Of a stretch of 64,000 nt of DNA, positions 23,326 to 35,396 are shown in pieces. How positions within the stretch are numbered: the stretch's first letter is position 1; every line of letters begins with the position of its first letter. Location of the stretch: NCBI RefSeq assembly GCF_910592395.1, contig NC_088324.1, positions 13,356,953 through 13,420,952 on the forward strand, in the 5' to 3' direction. The stretch is from Lineus longissimus (lineage: Eukaryota > Nemertea > Pilidiophora > Heteronemertea > Lineidae). The notes beneath the pieces are model-generated. The model did no database searches, was not told the origin of the DNA, and saw only the letters and a program-made list of their open reading frames with translations. Both the position numbers and the translations under genes were made by a program.

Positions 23326-26300
23326 ATGGCACCAAGAAAACAGAGTAAAGACATCAAGAATGGGAAGGGGGCAAAGTCTGGGAGGAAAGGGGTGCAGAAA
23401 GGGGCAAAGGTTTCAAAAGCAAAAGGAAGACAAGCTAAAGATCCCAAGGAAGCAATTAAATGGTCAAAGGGTCAAAAATTAAAAGGGACGAGTGGTGCAG
23501 GGAGGGTTGTGAAAGGAGATATGAGTCAGGAGACTGGGAAGAAAAAAGGAAAGCAAGGCCAAGGTGTGAAAGCTTCGACATCAAAGGGTAGAAGACGAAT
23601 TGTAATGCAGGGCAAGGGTGTTAACGGAAAGTGTTCAACAAGTACAAACACTGTAAAAGTGAACAACGAAATAAAGACGAGGAGTGTGACTAAAAATCAG
23701 ACAGGGAAGAATGTGAAAACTGACAAGAAGCCACATATTAGACGAGGTGCTGTAAAACGGAAAAGGTCAACACAAGATGATGTGAAACCTAAGAAGAGGG
23801 TTAAAGAGAGTCATGAGGAGCCCATTATTGAATTGCAGGAAGCCCGGGAACTGTCTCCGATTGAAAGGTTGTCCCTGGAGGTGCTGTGTAAAATCATTCA
23901 GTTCTTGCCCCTGAGAGACGCACTGAAATTGCAGTGTTTATCTCGGACACTTCGTGAGGCAGTTCGGCTACATCTTCGGATATGTAGGAGTATAAACTTC
24001 ACTGAGGGCGAGGTCTGTGGTTACATGTCAAGTAAAATCAGTGACAAAATCTTTGGCAGCCTGGTTCACAGGTGTCCAGATCTCATGAACATTTATGGAC
24101 TCCACCCCAGTCACTTATGTAAACCCCATTGTAAAGACCATGCTAAACTCACTGACTGTTTCACAATCAAGGGTATGATGCTGATTTTGAAGAACTGCCA
24201 GAAGTTGAAGGGAATTGAGACGAGTCACGTACACTTACTAGAAGCAATCCTACTCAAACTTCCCCATATAAAGATTCTCGGCCTATTCAAAAATCGTGGT
24301 GGGACATTCCCAGCACCACCGACACAATCATTTTGCTTGAGACAAAATCCACCTATCACAAAACTTAATCTAACGGGAGTGATTCTGCCAGAACTACCCA
24401 GGATGGACTATGTGATCTATTTGGCATTGAAGTGGGTGAAATTTACAAATTTGAATCCATTCCGTGAGTTCATGGCTCCGAGGTTGCATACGTTTGTCAT
24501 GAACAACTGCTCTGGTCCGACAAATGCTCTGAAGTATGTTCCACTGGTGACAAGGTTGGCTGCTGCATCGAATCTTACCAGGCTGGAGTTGGTACGAGTG
24601 CCATTCTTAGGTGAGTCAGCAAATCTGTCTGATGAATCTGAATACGTCATCATAAAATCCGAGTTTCAAGAATCAAGAAATTCTACTTGTCCACTGAGCA
24701 ATTGCTTTACTGAAGTAACTTGTTTGTCTGATAATTTGGTTGTCCAGGGCAAGCGGACGGGTTGGAAAATAGAATCCTGGGTTTGGATTTTTTTTCCTAA
24801 AAATTCAAGTAGCAAAGAATGAATGTTCAGAAAACAGAAATCTAATCACTTTCTACACGTTCATTTCAGGTGCATTTTTCCAGCATGTGGTGGAAGACAC
24901 CTGGAGACTTGGTGGATTCAGGCAGTTGAAGAAAATACTCATCAGTGCGTGTAAACATGCCACTGAAATAGACATGGGACACTTACTGCTCACTGCTGCT
25001 GAAAGGTTAGTCCAAGCGGGTTTTTATTGGTGATTTATGTGATCATAACAGTCATGAGAATTGTATAGAAATGTACAATGCTAATACTCGATTGTCTTTT
25101 TTCAGTATAAGTGAAGTATACATCCAACCTTCCCTTACAAAGGACAGTCTATTTCTTGCTCTATCGATGGCTGAACCTGACTTCCCAAAGATTGACACCA
25201 TCAGCCTGGGATATGTTGATCCCTTTCCTGTAGAGAAAGGTTTGTAAAATATTTCTTTCAAACTTTTACATCCGTGCATGCATTTCTGGCATCCGTCAGT
25301 CTTCAAGAGAAAATTTGTGGAGTAGATATTGGGTGATATGAATAAAGACTAGCAAATGCTTTTACTCCGGTTTTGTACTGGAAGGCCTAGTGTAAATGTA
25401 CATGGAGATTTGGATAAAAGCATTTGCTAGTCTTTATTCATATCACCCATTGGTTCAACTCCTAGCCCATCAAACAACTAGCATAACAGTTGCATGGATG
25501 GCTTATGCTTTAAGTTGTTGTCCCTGCGATTACCTATTGCCATGTTTTATACAGTATGAACTACCACATAAATGATATTTAAAACTGCTACATATTTTTC
25601 AGGAAAATGGGAACCATTACAGCTCGCTCTCGCTGGATTGGCTGATGCAGGATCATCAGAACACGCGGCCCTCATTACCGATGTTGGCATTCAACATGTC
25701 GGCAAGGATTTCTCGTTCGTCAAGAATCTGAATGCATATAACTGCCCTCATCTGATCAATCCCAGGGACTGGTTGTCTCCAGGTGAATGTTTTGTCCATT
25801 CTTTGCTCGCCTCCTGAACCCACTAAATCAGTTTGTATCTCTTGATGTATCCATTGCTGTTATCATATTTGCTGTTGTAGATTCATGCTCTTGAGCAGAG
25901 ATAACAACATTGAGCCTGACCTCAAGTCACGTTACTTGAGTCGATATGGCTGTGGCTGTGGTTCTCTGTACCAATGGCATGTGATGGTTCCAATAAATCC
26001 TGCCAATTTCTTTGCAGATGGGATGTGCTTTGCTCAACTTCGCTCACTCCACCTAAATCGCTGCCACGCCATCAAGCTCCAATCATTCTGTGACATGCTT
26101 GCCGAGCTGCCAGCAATAGAGACAGTCTACCTAGAGAGGATGTTCAGGGAACCCCCAAAGGGATGCTCTAGGTAAGGGACCATCTTGAGTATTGGATGGA
26201 AACTGTATGATTCATTTCATTTCATTCTTTATCAAAATATTCTAAAGATTGTCTTAAAACTTATTTCCTTATCTTTCAGAGTTGGTCTGAGTGCTGGTAC

Positions 26301-29300
26301 AGGTCTTGGAGTTTCGTCTGCCTTCGTGGCTAACCAGGAGCCAGCCCCTGCTGCTGCTGCTGCAGCCGCACCTCCTGCTCCTGAAGGGAATGCGGCCCCC
26401 GCACCTCAGGAGGGTCCGATGAACCAAGGCAACAGTGCAGAGGGAGGCAACCCTGTAAACGATGACGGAAATCCTGCTCAAAAGGCAAATCTGAGAGGTG
26501 CTGGGAACTCTGAGAAGTCTGGTTCAGTTTCTAAAGCATCTGGGCCGTCTGGTGCTAGTTCGGTGAAATCTGGAACTGGAGTTGGAAAATCTTGCATGAA
26601 CTGTGGAAAATTCTACCCAGACTATGACAAATCTGGTTCAGATCACAACAAATCTGACTTGGACGGTTCAATATCTGATGTTAATGATAGTGTGAATACA
26701 GGAGCTGAGACTGGGTCAAAAGATGGAAAGGGTGCAGAGAGCGGAGCTTCTGCTACTACCATTGGAACTCCATTGAATAAAGAGAGTGATCAGGTTGACA
26801 AGAGAGAGAATGATGAAAATGTTGCGGCTAAGCTGCAACACCCGGATGGCATTGAGGCTGCAGTTGTGGATGTGAAACAGTCAGTTGGTCAAGCAGATGA
26901 AAGCAACAAGGACAAAAATGTTGAATTATCGGAAAATCATCTATGTGACCAAAAAGTTCCTGATGATGTTGGCAGTACTTGTGTGAAGTCTGGTGTGGTA
27001 GATGATGACAAGGATGCTGCGACAGATGACACGAGTTCTTATCCCGGTAAGGGAAAGAGGCCTGTAGGGCGTAAGGCTTTCTTTAAGAAGAGGGCTAAGT
27101 CTAGTGTGGTGCCTGGTACTAGTTGTGTTGCAGATGGCAAAGACATTGGTAATGGTAATAGAGGGCAAGAGAATGGAAATGAATTGGATGGTAATCGAAG
27201 TCATCCTGTTTGCTCTAATGGCGAGGGTTCTAGAATGGTTGGCGAGAACATTGCAAGTGCTGCTGATAAGAGTCCGACACCTATCAAGTCAGTCACAGGT
27301 GGAGAAAAAGAGGGGACAGATAGCCATGATATGGAATGCAACATTCAGGAACCTGGTGTAGGGATTTATGTAACTGAGAATGGTAAGGGAAGCCCGAATA
27401 AAGAATCTGATGCCGGATCTGTTGATCAAGTTGATTGTGTTGGATGTGGGTCAGGGGCAAATTCTCATAGGAACGAAGACAAAGAAGCTGCCCACAAGGA
27501 GCCTCAAGACCAAGACACCACAACTAATGGGGTTACTGGTCATAGACAGCAGGATGTGGAACCAGGAACTCAAGACATAAGTTGGATACCTGGTGGATCT
27601 GAAGGACCAGGGGAGGCAGGCTGTACTGGTGGTACAGATAACACAAACAGTGTTTCTCTTCCTTCAAAGGATGACAAAGATAGTGCAGTGGACTCTCAGG
27701 AAGTTTGGGACGTTATTTTGCAGAATTCTGCCAAGAGGACAGTGGGTTCGGCTACACAGGCAACATTGATGACACCTATGGATGTTGATGATGACTTGCC
27801 TGTGGTAAGGCCATACGAGATGCAGTCTTCTAAGAAAGAGCCAACAGGCCTGAGTTGTGGGAAGCAAGAATCAGGAGAAATGGGAAAAGTCTCTCATGAT
27901 ACACAGAAATCTTGTTCTTCAAGTTCAGATATGCCATTTAGTACTCCCAAAACAGCACTACCTGGTTCTGCTACTGAGACGTGTGCTTCATCTGGGTCTG
28001 GTGTTCCTCCCAGTGTGGCCTCATCTCCCAAAGACAATAACCTTCTGGCTGATGATCCAAGCATGTCGCCTGAAATGCTGAAGATGGCCTCTGACAATAC
28101 AACTGCCAAAAATGAAAAAACAGGATCAAAAGCAGAAAAATCAGGATCTAAAAATGAAACAGTAGGATCTAAGATTGAGAGCTCGAAATGTCCTGTTGTA
28201 CATGAGCATTTTCTAGAACCTCCTGCTTCCCCAGAACCAGTCGAAGCACGGAAAACTGTCGGTACCCAGACGACATACAATGATGCAGGCGACCTTCACG
28301 CAGGACCGTCTGCAGAATATGCCCCACCTGGAGAACCTGGTCCCCCAGTTCAAGGTGCAGCAGAGTCGCCTCCACGGCGACGGGATATTCCAGTGTTCAG
28401 ATGTCTCTCTGATGTTGATGATGAAGAACTTGAGGAAGATGCACCCCAGGTAAGGAATTTGCTTCTAGAAAAATATGTTTAAGGGCTTTTCTTCAAGAGT
28501 GAAAATCTAATAGTCATAAAAATAATTGGTTTATACTGCGGAAGAAATCATGGTATCACCAGAATCTGCAGGAACAGCCTTGGCCTAAAATATGGACTTT
28601 ATCATTTGCTGTGTTCTAAATAAATTATTATTCCAGCCCGGTATACATGTATAATTGAATCACATTTTCATTGGCAGGTCCTCACCGTCAAGTCACGGAC
28701 GCTGGTCAGTCTGACTCTCCACATGGTGGGCATCACAGATCTCGTCATCGTAGACTCGCCACAGGTCAAGGTCCTTCATGGTAGGTGAAAAGTTTTCCAT
28801 AAAGATGGAGTTTTTAAGACAGATTTTTGATACTTTTTGGTAGTTTACGGAAGCCCTGAATTTGAACCACCTTGACAAGACACCTAAGGGGAACACCCAC
28901 ATGGGTTACTCTTCATAGTGTTACTCTGGGGAAAGTCTTTTTTCAGGACAGTATAGGACAAACTAGGATGGACTTCATTTTACCCTATTGATTTTCCAGT
29001 TGCACTGTAAATTATTTCCTTTCGCAGGTACTGCTTGCCGGGTTCTGAAGAATGTCCGACTGAACAACACACCTAAACTGATCCGTGTAACATTTGCTCA
29101 ATGCTCCAAGCTGAACCACATGAGTGTGATACGAGACGTGACCCGGCTACCTGCCACCAGCGATCGATTTGTGTTCCTGCGACCTATGTCGAAGGTGAGG
29201 GCAGATTCTCTCTAAAAGTATTAAGTTGAGATAGAATTAGTAGGTCTATGAACAGAATTGAGTGAGTTGTTATGTCGTGGCATACTCCATAGAGAGAAAT

Positions 29301-30686
29301 ACTGGCCAAAGGACACCACCCTGACCACAAAGCTCTTGGGCTCTGTCTAGAGAAGAGCAGGCTTCCTTACTGAAAACAGACTGACTCTATAGTGTACATC
29401 TAAAAAAAACCTAATGTGGAAAAATAAATGTGTCAACTTGAACAGCCAAGCAGAGGATGGCCTTTTCGGAATATCTTTGATGAGGGCATTCCTGTGAAAT
29501 ATCAGTGTGCACTGTACACTTAAAAGAACATTACGTGTAGTTCCCTTTTCCACCAGCTTTGGGAAGATTTATTCTGCTGTATACCATTTTGTATTAAAAG
29601 TGTTTTCTTTGCTTCAGTTTGATCCCAAGTGTATCGGTGAGGAACTGTTCCGTGTCAGTAATGGTTACCATGGTTGTTTGATCCAAGATCACAGTCTGGA
29701 CCCCGGCACCACTCAGATACAGAAAGCAAGATTCATTGAGAAAATCAAACTCATTTCCTCAATCAGCTTGTAAGTAACAAACCTGTTTGATTCATTGCCT
29801 TGTAAGAAAGGACCAAACTTTTCTCTTCAACTTATTTCGTACTGTTAAACTCTTCGTAAGAACAATCCTGTACTTTATGATGTATCTTTATTTCCAGCCA
29901 TATCCTCAGATTGGACAAGTACCCAGTATTCAAGAAAACGCCATCATCTGAACCACCTTGGGGAAGAAATCTACACAACTTGACTGGTGAGTCTTGGCTC
30001 TGATTCTATCTTGCCGTTTCTTCCAAATCTTCTGGTCAGTTTCAGATATCCACTTTAACCAACTTCGTCTGATGAATTCAACGATTGTACATTCTTATGT
30101 TGTTTTTTTTCAGGTACCTCTCCAGATGACAGTCCATGGGAAGCCATGACAGATATACCATGGCTCCCCCACTTGGAGAATCTAAACACTAAAGAAGAGG
30201 ACAAAGATGCCGTGGATATAATTGAAGAAAAGCGTGAGTTTACGAAACAGCATGAAAGTTACCTGTTTACACAATATTTCAAAGTTTAATATTTCTGAAT
30301 GACTTGGAGATGATGAAAAGATCTTTTTCTGTTTCGACTGAAAATGGTAACTATGAGAAAATTGCTATAAACTTTGCTGATATGCACTATCGCCTTAGAC
30401 TGTCCTTGAGCAGACACAGTGAAAGAATTTCTGTTTATGACAGTATTTTATGCAATCTCTCAGCCCGCTTTTTTTTCTAATTCCGATCCAACATTTTTTA
30501 TTTCCAGTTGGGCTTCATAAACTCTATACGATGGAACACATCTGGCCCTTCGGGTGCTTCGAGGGTCTTGCCGAGGCTATAGGGCATGCAGAGGCAGCAG
30601 AGTCGGCCCTTTTCCCACGTACGATTGGAGTATATATCAACACTTGCGACGTTAGTGGCATTCCCACTCCAGATGATTATGTTTGA
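23326..30686 (+). CDS. FBXO38: F-box only protein 38
   Basis: Complete twelve-exon gene: 23326-24610, 24870-25005, 25106-25239, 25603-25782, 26018-26171, 26280-28449, 28678-28780, 29028-29194, 29618-29769, 29898-29986, 30114-30233, 30508-30686; it closes in frame at 1622 residues (human about 1188). It is a substrate receptor of an SCF ubiquitin ligase; the vertebrate protein also coactivates KLF7 and targets PD-1. MAPRKQS parallels human MGPRKKS. The F-box is at about residues 177-220 ([20 protein letters not shown]), followed by leucine-rich repeat-like sequence with family signatures [44 protein letters not shown] and GTGLGVSSA. The 2.2-kb exon 6 encodes a disordered acidic/Ser-rich linker. 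The C-terminus ends [12 protein letters not shown] (human GEPVEDDYI). A Lys-rich insertion of about 150 residues precedes the F-box. Confidence 0.95.
25331..25448 (+). mobile_element. 118-bp MITE, copy 1 (FBXO38 intron 3)
   Basis: Terminal inverted repeats of about 34 bp are perfect (GGGTGATATGAATAAAGACT...). The element is flanked by ATT on both sides, a possible 3-bp target-site duplication. It is nearly identical to 60956-61073 in the opposite orientation, differing at only two positions by eye. There is no coding capacity. Confidence 0.9.
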
Positions 30687-31968
30687 GTGAGGTCTGTCGG
30701 GACGTTAGATTGTATCCTCTCCAGTGTGGACTCTTGAATAAATCTTACCTGGAATCCCAGAATTTGTGGATAATTTGAAAATCAAAGTGTCTGAGGAACA
30801 TTCTTGGATATAACCTGGACTTTGTGGAATACACATCCATTGACTTAAAAGGGGACTGTTTGTAGGAGCAGGGGGCATAATTGATGGTTTTTGTGATTCG
30901 TGTCAGTTTTCCTTTATTATTGGTAAAGTAATCTGCCATCAATTCGGAAGTGAGGGCGATTGGGTCTGGAGTTGTCAACTTGGATAGTGTCTTTTGAACA
31001 AGCATTGGACAAAGACGACCACCCAATGTATAATTTTGGATAGAAGTCTATCAAATGTTGTTTTGTCAACTTTGTAATTAACAGTCTTGTTGAGGCAGTT
31101 AGTGATTGGCAAATATAATGTTGTCCCGTGTTGTTGTATTTGAATTTCGATGCACAGTTATTTCTTGTTAATTCACAGGTAGCCTTTCTGCTTCAGGTTA
31201 TGATGTGGGATTTGATACTTCAAAAATCATGTTTGTTTCTTCTTTCATTGGTTAGATTAATACCAAATTTCAGAGTGGTTTAAGTTGTATAAGTCAGGGG
31301 TTAGTATTGTAGTTAAAACTTTCGTGAGACTTTGTTTTGTTTCGAAACTGTTAAACAATGTTTAAGTTTTGTTTTTAGAATTCTTATAAATTCCAACCTT
31401 TTTCTGTGAACAATGTATTGTCCAAGATGTTGTGCAGATATTCCAATGTAGCATAGAGAATGTCTCTTAGATTGAAACTCAAGAGTTAATGGGAACGAAT
31501 ACATGTTGTAAAACTGTGGAAACAAGCAAATAATCTCAAACTAGGGCTGCTTTTGGTTAGGATTAGGTCATAGCAGCTACCCTTTGAAATTGCGGTTGGT
31601 CGCAGAATGGTGATTACTGTTTTGGGTCAAGGATATTTATTATCAGGATGCGCATTTTGGCGAGTTAAATTCAAATAATGGGAAAAGTGGTAAGACTTTT
31701 GGTCGAATCCTTTCCTTGTGATTTTGTTCTTTCCTTGTTAAAGTTCAAATAGAAGCTGTTCCTTAACATCTTCCGAAGCACTCTGAGATGTCAACGTTCT
31801 CTGAAGCACTTTGGGAGGTTGAAGTGCTTACATTAGGATTAGAAAAGCACAAGCTTAATGAAAACTATAACATTTTAAAAATCATGCCTTTCTCAGTCTC
31901 TGCTCTCAACAGACAGTGTTGTAAGTGTTTTTAATGTGCCTAGGTTAGACAGGTGTGTTGTCTTGTAA

Positions 31969-31974
31969 AATAAA
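31969..31974 (+). terminator. Candidate FBXO38 polyadenylation signal
   Basis: AATAAA about 1.28 kb after the FBXO38 stop, followed by TG-rich sequence (TTGTGGTCTTGTTTTG) typical of a downstream element. Confidence 0.5.
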
Positions 31975-32947
31975 TGATGAATGAATGGTGTACAAGAAAA
32001 TTGTGGTCTTGTTTTGTTTTTTCTCGTGTTTCCCAAACATTAGTTACCTACCTATTATTACGCCCCCTATAGTGTCAGTGATGAGAGACGAAATTGACAG
32101 AAACAAGGTAATAATTTCAAAGGTGAATCGCCACACGTTGAGGAGTCAAGTTAGATAAAACAACACTTCAGAGCAAAGCAGAGATGCCTGGAGATACGTA
32201 GTAGTCGCCATCTGACAACTATTTCACCAATGCATAGTCGGAGTGTAATTCCAAACTATTTCCGCTGAGGGGGGGCCTATCAATCCTCTATGTCAATATT
32301 GACGATCCGTTGCTATATTTGAGTTAAAAGTATCAGTATTTAGCACGGCCGAAGAGAGATTCGCAATCAATCCGTCTTTACAGAATAATAAAGTTTCATC
32401 CAGTATGCCGGGATACAATCGCATTTATGGATCAACAGTATTGGTGATGGAAATTGTTATCGCCTCATAATCAGGCCGCGTTCAAAACAAATTACTGTAG
32501 AACGGAAAATTTTCGCGGCATAACATTTTCGCGATTGCCCAATGATGGATATATTTGCTGCAGAATATTTTGGCGAATCAAGATATATTTTCTAAGAAAA
32601 CAAATCTAAATACTGAAATAACTCTCTTCTATGTCTTGTTGTGGTCGTCTGATAAATATTCCAGATTATGATCATATCTTTGACATATTTGGCATCACAC
32701 ATCCCAAGCATGACAAGTATATGCCGACATTCAATCAACCACTTTTTAAAAAAAGTCACCGCGTTCACATTCAGAAATCATAAACTTTATACAAGTCGTG
32801 TATTTCAAAGATTAAGTATAAATATTCATCGTGTATGGCTCCACATAAAACCGGTCGATATGTAGGCCTACCTGTTATTATCGCTGTCAACGGAAAAATC
32901 AGTCTTTTCTCCGACTTGATATTTGTCGTTCACAGAAAATCCTGAGG

Positions 32948-32987
32948 ACAAAAGAGCCATTCCACTCACAAAAGAGCCATTCCACTC
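32948..32987 (+). repeat. 20-bp perfect tandem duplication
   Basis: ACAAAAGAGCCATTCCACTC occurs twice in direct succession. Confidence 0.9.
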
Positions 32988-33446
32988 AATGCCTCACATA
33001 AACGAAATGATAAATATTTACTTGTAAGAACGATCTAAAAGAAACAGGTGTAAACATTTGAAATATCCAAGAATGCTGGCCAATTCCATTTGCCATCTGC
33101 AAGATGAGACCCCCTATCAGGATTTCATAATTCAATACTGAATATACAATAAGAAACTCTGTCCGGGACATTGTGTAAATCAGTATTGTAGAAGTTAGCC
33201 GCATCTGGCGAAGGGAAAGACAGGTGTTTGCATGAAAAATAGTCTCTGTCTCGAGTATGATATAAAGCTATCCTCACTGCCATTTTCGTGACAGGTGTGT
33301 GAAAGCAAGTAAAACAAAATATTCTATTGGACGATAATCTTAGGTCATCGGTCTTGAAGCCATTCACCTAACCGGTCATTAAACAATAGGGTAGGATACC
33401 TTTTCAAGGGGGACTCTTATTACTGTTTACACCAGCTGCCGTCGAT

Positions 33447-34647
33447 ATGGTTTCCATCGATTCTAACGCTCCCCTCCTAAAAGGGGTGTCGCGTCATCCG
33501 TCGCGGACCTCAAGGTCGGCATCCAGTGACCTTGAACCCGAGGATGTCAAGGTCGTGCTTATATTTGTCGATGAGGAAGCGTATTCCGAGTATGCTACAA
33601 GGTGTAAGTAACTGATTGTTAGTTCACTGCCCTGTTGCCAAGTTGTTTTTGAGCAACGTGCATGTACGTTTGCTTGTCTTACTAGAAACTAAACCTTTGT
33701 TCACAAGGTCACTAATCGCACCCTTCGGCATTCTTTACACACAAACGATTTTAATATGTCATAGTCATTGCTGAAACTAAGATTCGGTTTACCATTTTTC
33801 TGTTTGATTAGTTTACCTTGAGAATCTATACCAGCCGTCCCATGAGGTCGTCTTCCTTCAAATTGTGGAGTCCATCTCGCAGCCGACGACCGTAGGCCAG
33901 AGACCAGGGAGTGTCCGTGGACATGGTGGGCGAAGACAGTCAGGTAGGGAATAATTGAGAATGAGATTATGGTCGAGAGGTCACTGGCGGGAATGTAACA
34001 GTTGCAGGAGGGGTATTTCAAAGGCTGAGGGGTATTTCATGTCAACATCATCCTCGAAAATCCAGAGTCAGTCGTGTCCTCCTCCATTCGCACACGTTAC
34101 TAAGCTCGGTTGATAGTGCCGAGTATTTGCCTGAGCTTCGGTCTGTTTCAACAAATGAACTCATCACATTTGCCCGTTTCGTTTGCAGTTGACGCCCGTG
34201 CCCCACCGGCAAGCCAGTTTGCAACAATCGCTAAGAAGCAAAGGGGCAGCGTTTCAAAGCTGAAGGAGAAGTTCCAGTGCATCATGGCCACTTCTGGCGT
34301 AAGTGACGAACTCTCTGGTCTCCATTCGCTTTAGTAATTGCGCTTGGCTTTTGAATATTTGGTGTTCTTAGAGCGTTTTTCTTCAGAAGTTTTCCATGCA
34401 AGTATCTGCTTCCATTGAAAGTGTCTTCTTACATTTTCAGGGAAAGGTTTTCCGATGGCGCGTCTGCGACTCCTCGGCGGGGACAGGCGCATCAATACTG
34501 AATATAGCTGAACAGGAAGCAGCCTCCATGATCGTCATGGGAACCAAGACGCTTGGGGCACTGAAGAGGGCGCTCTTTGGTAGCCTCAGTGATTACGTCA
34601 TGCACAATGCGAAGATACCTGTCCTTATTTACACGTCTAGCGAATAA
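33447..34647 (+). CDS. Universal stress protein (UspA) family protein
   Basis: Four exons (33447-33603, 33812-33943, 34189-34298, 34441-34647) close in frame at 201 residues. The UspA fold begins after a short polar leader: DVKVVLIFVDEEAYSEYATR, then YLENLYQPSHEVVFLQIVES, and ends ASMIVMGTKTLGALKRALFG followed by SLSDYVMHNAKIPVLIY. Animal single-domain USPs, common in marine invertebrates, usually bind ATP through G-2x-G-9x-G(S/T). Here the motif reads GTKT-LGALKRALF-GS, so the second glycine is a threonine; the final GS is kept. ATP binding is therefore uncertain. Function is inferred from the family only. The start is the first ATG of the exon. Confidence 0.88.
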
Positions 34648-34648
34648 A
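34643..34648 (+). terminator. AATAAA overlapping the USP stop codon
   Basis: The last codons GAA TAA plus the next A form AATAAA, so the polyadenylation signal may share bases with the stop codon and give a very short 3' UTR. I saw no other obvious plus-strand AATAAA soon after it. Confidence 0.4.
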
Positions 34649-35396
34649 GACTTGAATTCATACATTCGCCCCATAAGTTGATAACAGAACACAACGACCA
34701 GCGATTGTTCATCTTATATGTTCCGATTTTATTGTCTGTTGATTAACCTACAGTAGATTAAGATTCACTTCTTCTTGTGATATACAGTACATACCATTTT
34801 AAATGTCACTTGCTTTGGCATAGTTCTTGGTGACAAATGATAGGCTTAGGTCTGCAACGGCACAACTGGGTCACCAGACACTCTCTGCCATGAATTACTA
34901 TCGGTCTATCATATAACATCACTAATGCCTTGATATATGGTTCGTGATTTATCAATCAGGTCAAATCAATTACATGTACTTGTTGGTGCAGGATTCTTGT
35001 GAGTCTGCCTTTGCCCTCTTGGACACGGCGATAACGTGAGAAAACAATGTTAAACTTGCGTCCCGTGTACGTGATGAGCAAACATGCACACAATGAGTTC
35101 GTAATTATTCCTCGTTGAACTCTTAAAGAGACTCTACAGGCATCCGCTAGGTAGGCAAGATAAAGTTACACAAAGTCGCCAATAGGTTTCTCTCCCATTC
35201 ACGCCTGTACGAGAAATATAACTGCTTAGCCTATACTCACATATGACCCAGTCCCCTTGCTGTGCATATTAGTCACCCGAAGATGATGAATTAAACCCCC
35301 TGCTCCTGCCTATAGTCCGCCTTTAAAGCTGTTTAGCGACATATTTAAAAGTGCACTACTGGATTTGACTCTGCCAGATCCTTAGATAAGATTCAA
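34649..35396. other. Convergent intergenic region
   Basis: Lies between the stress protein (plus) and the acyltransferase (minus), and so holds both 3' ends. TTTATT at 34738-34743 (AATAAA on minus) is a candidate signal for the acyltransferase. No gene is visible. Confidence 0.45.

Larger units (their letters stand above)
30687..33446. other. FBXO38 3' UTR and intergenic DNA
   Basis: FBXO38 3' UTR to the AATAAA at 31969, then about 1.4 kb of intergenic DNA before the stress-protein gene. No coding exon is recognisable. A 20-bp perfect tandem duplication lies at 32948-32987. Confidence 0.5.

Noticed and set aside
26941-28375. Several minus-strand ORFs of 68-128 codons
   Set aside because: All are antisense to the large FBXO38 exon 6.
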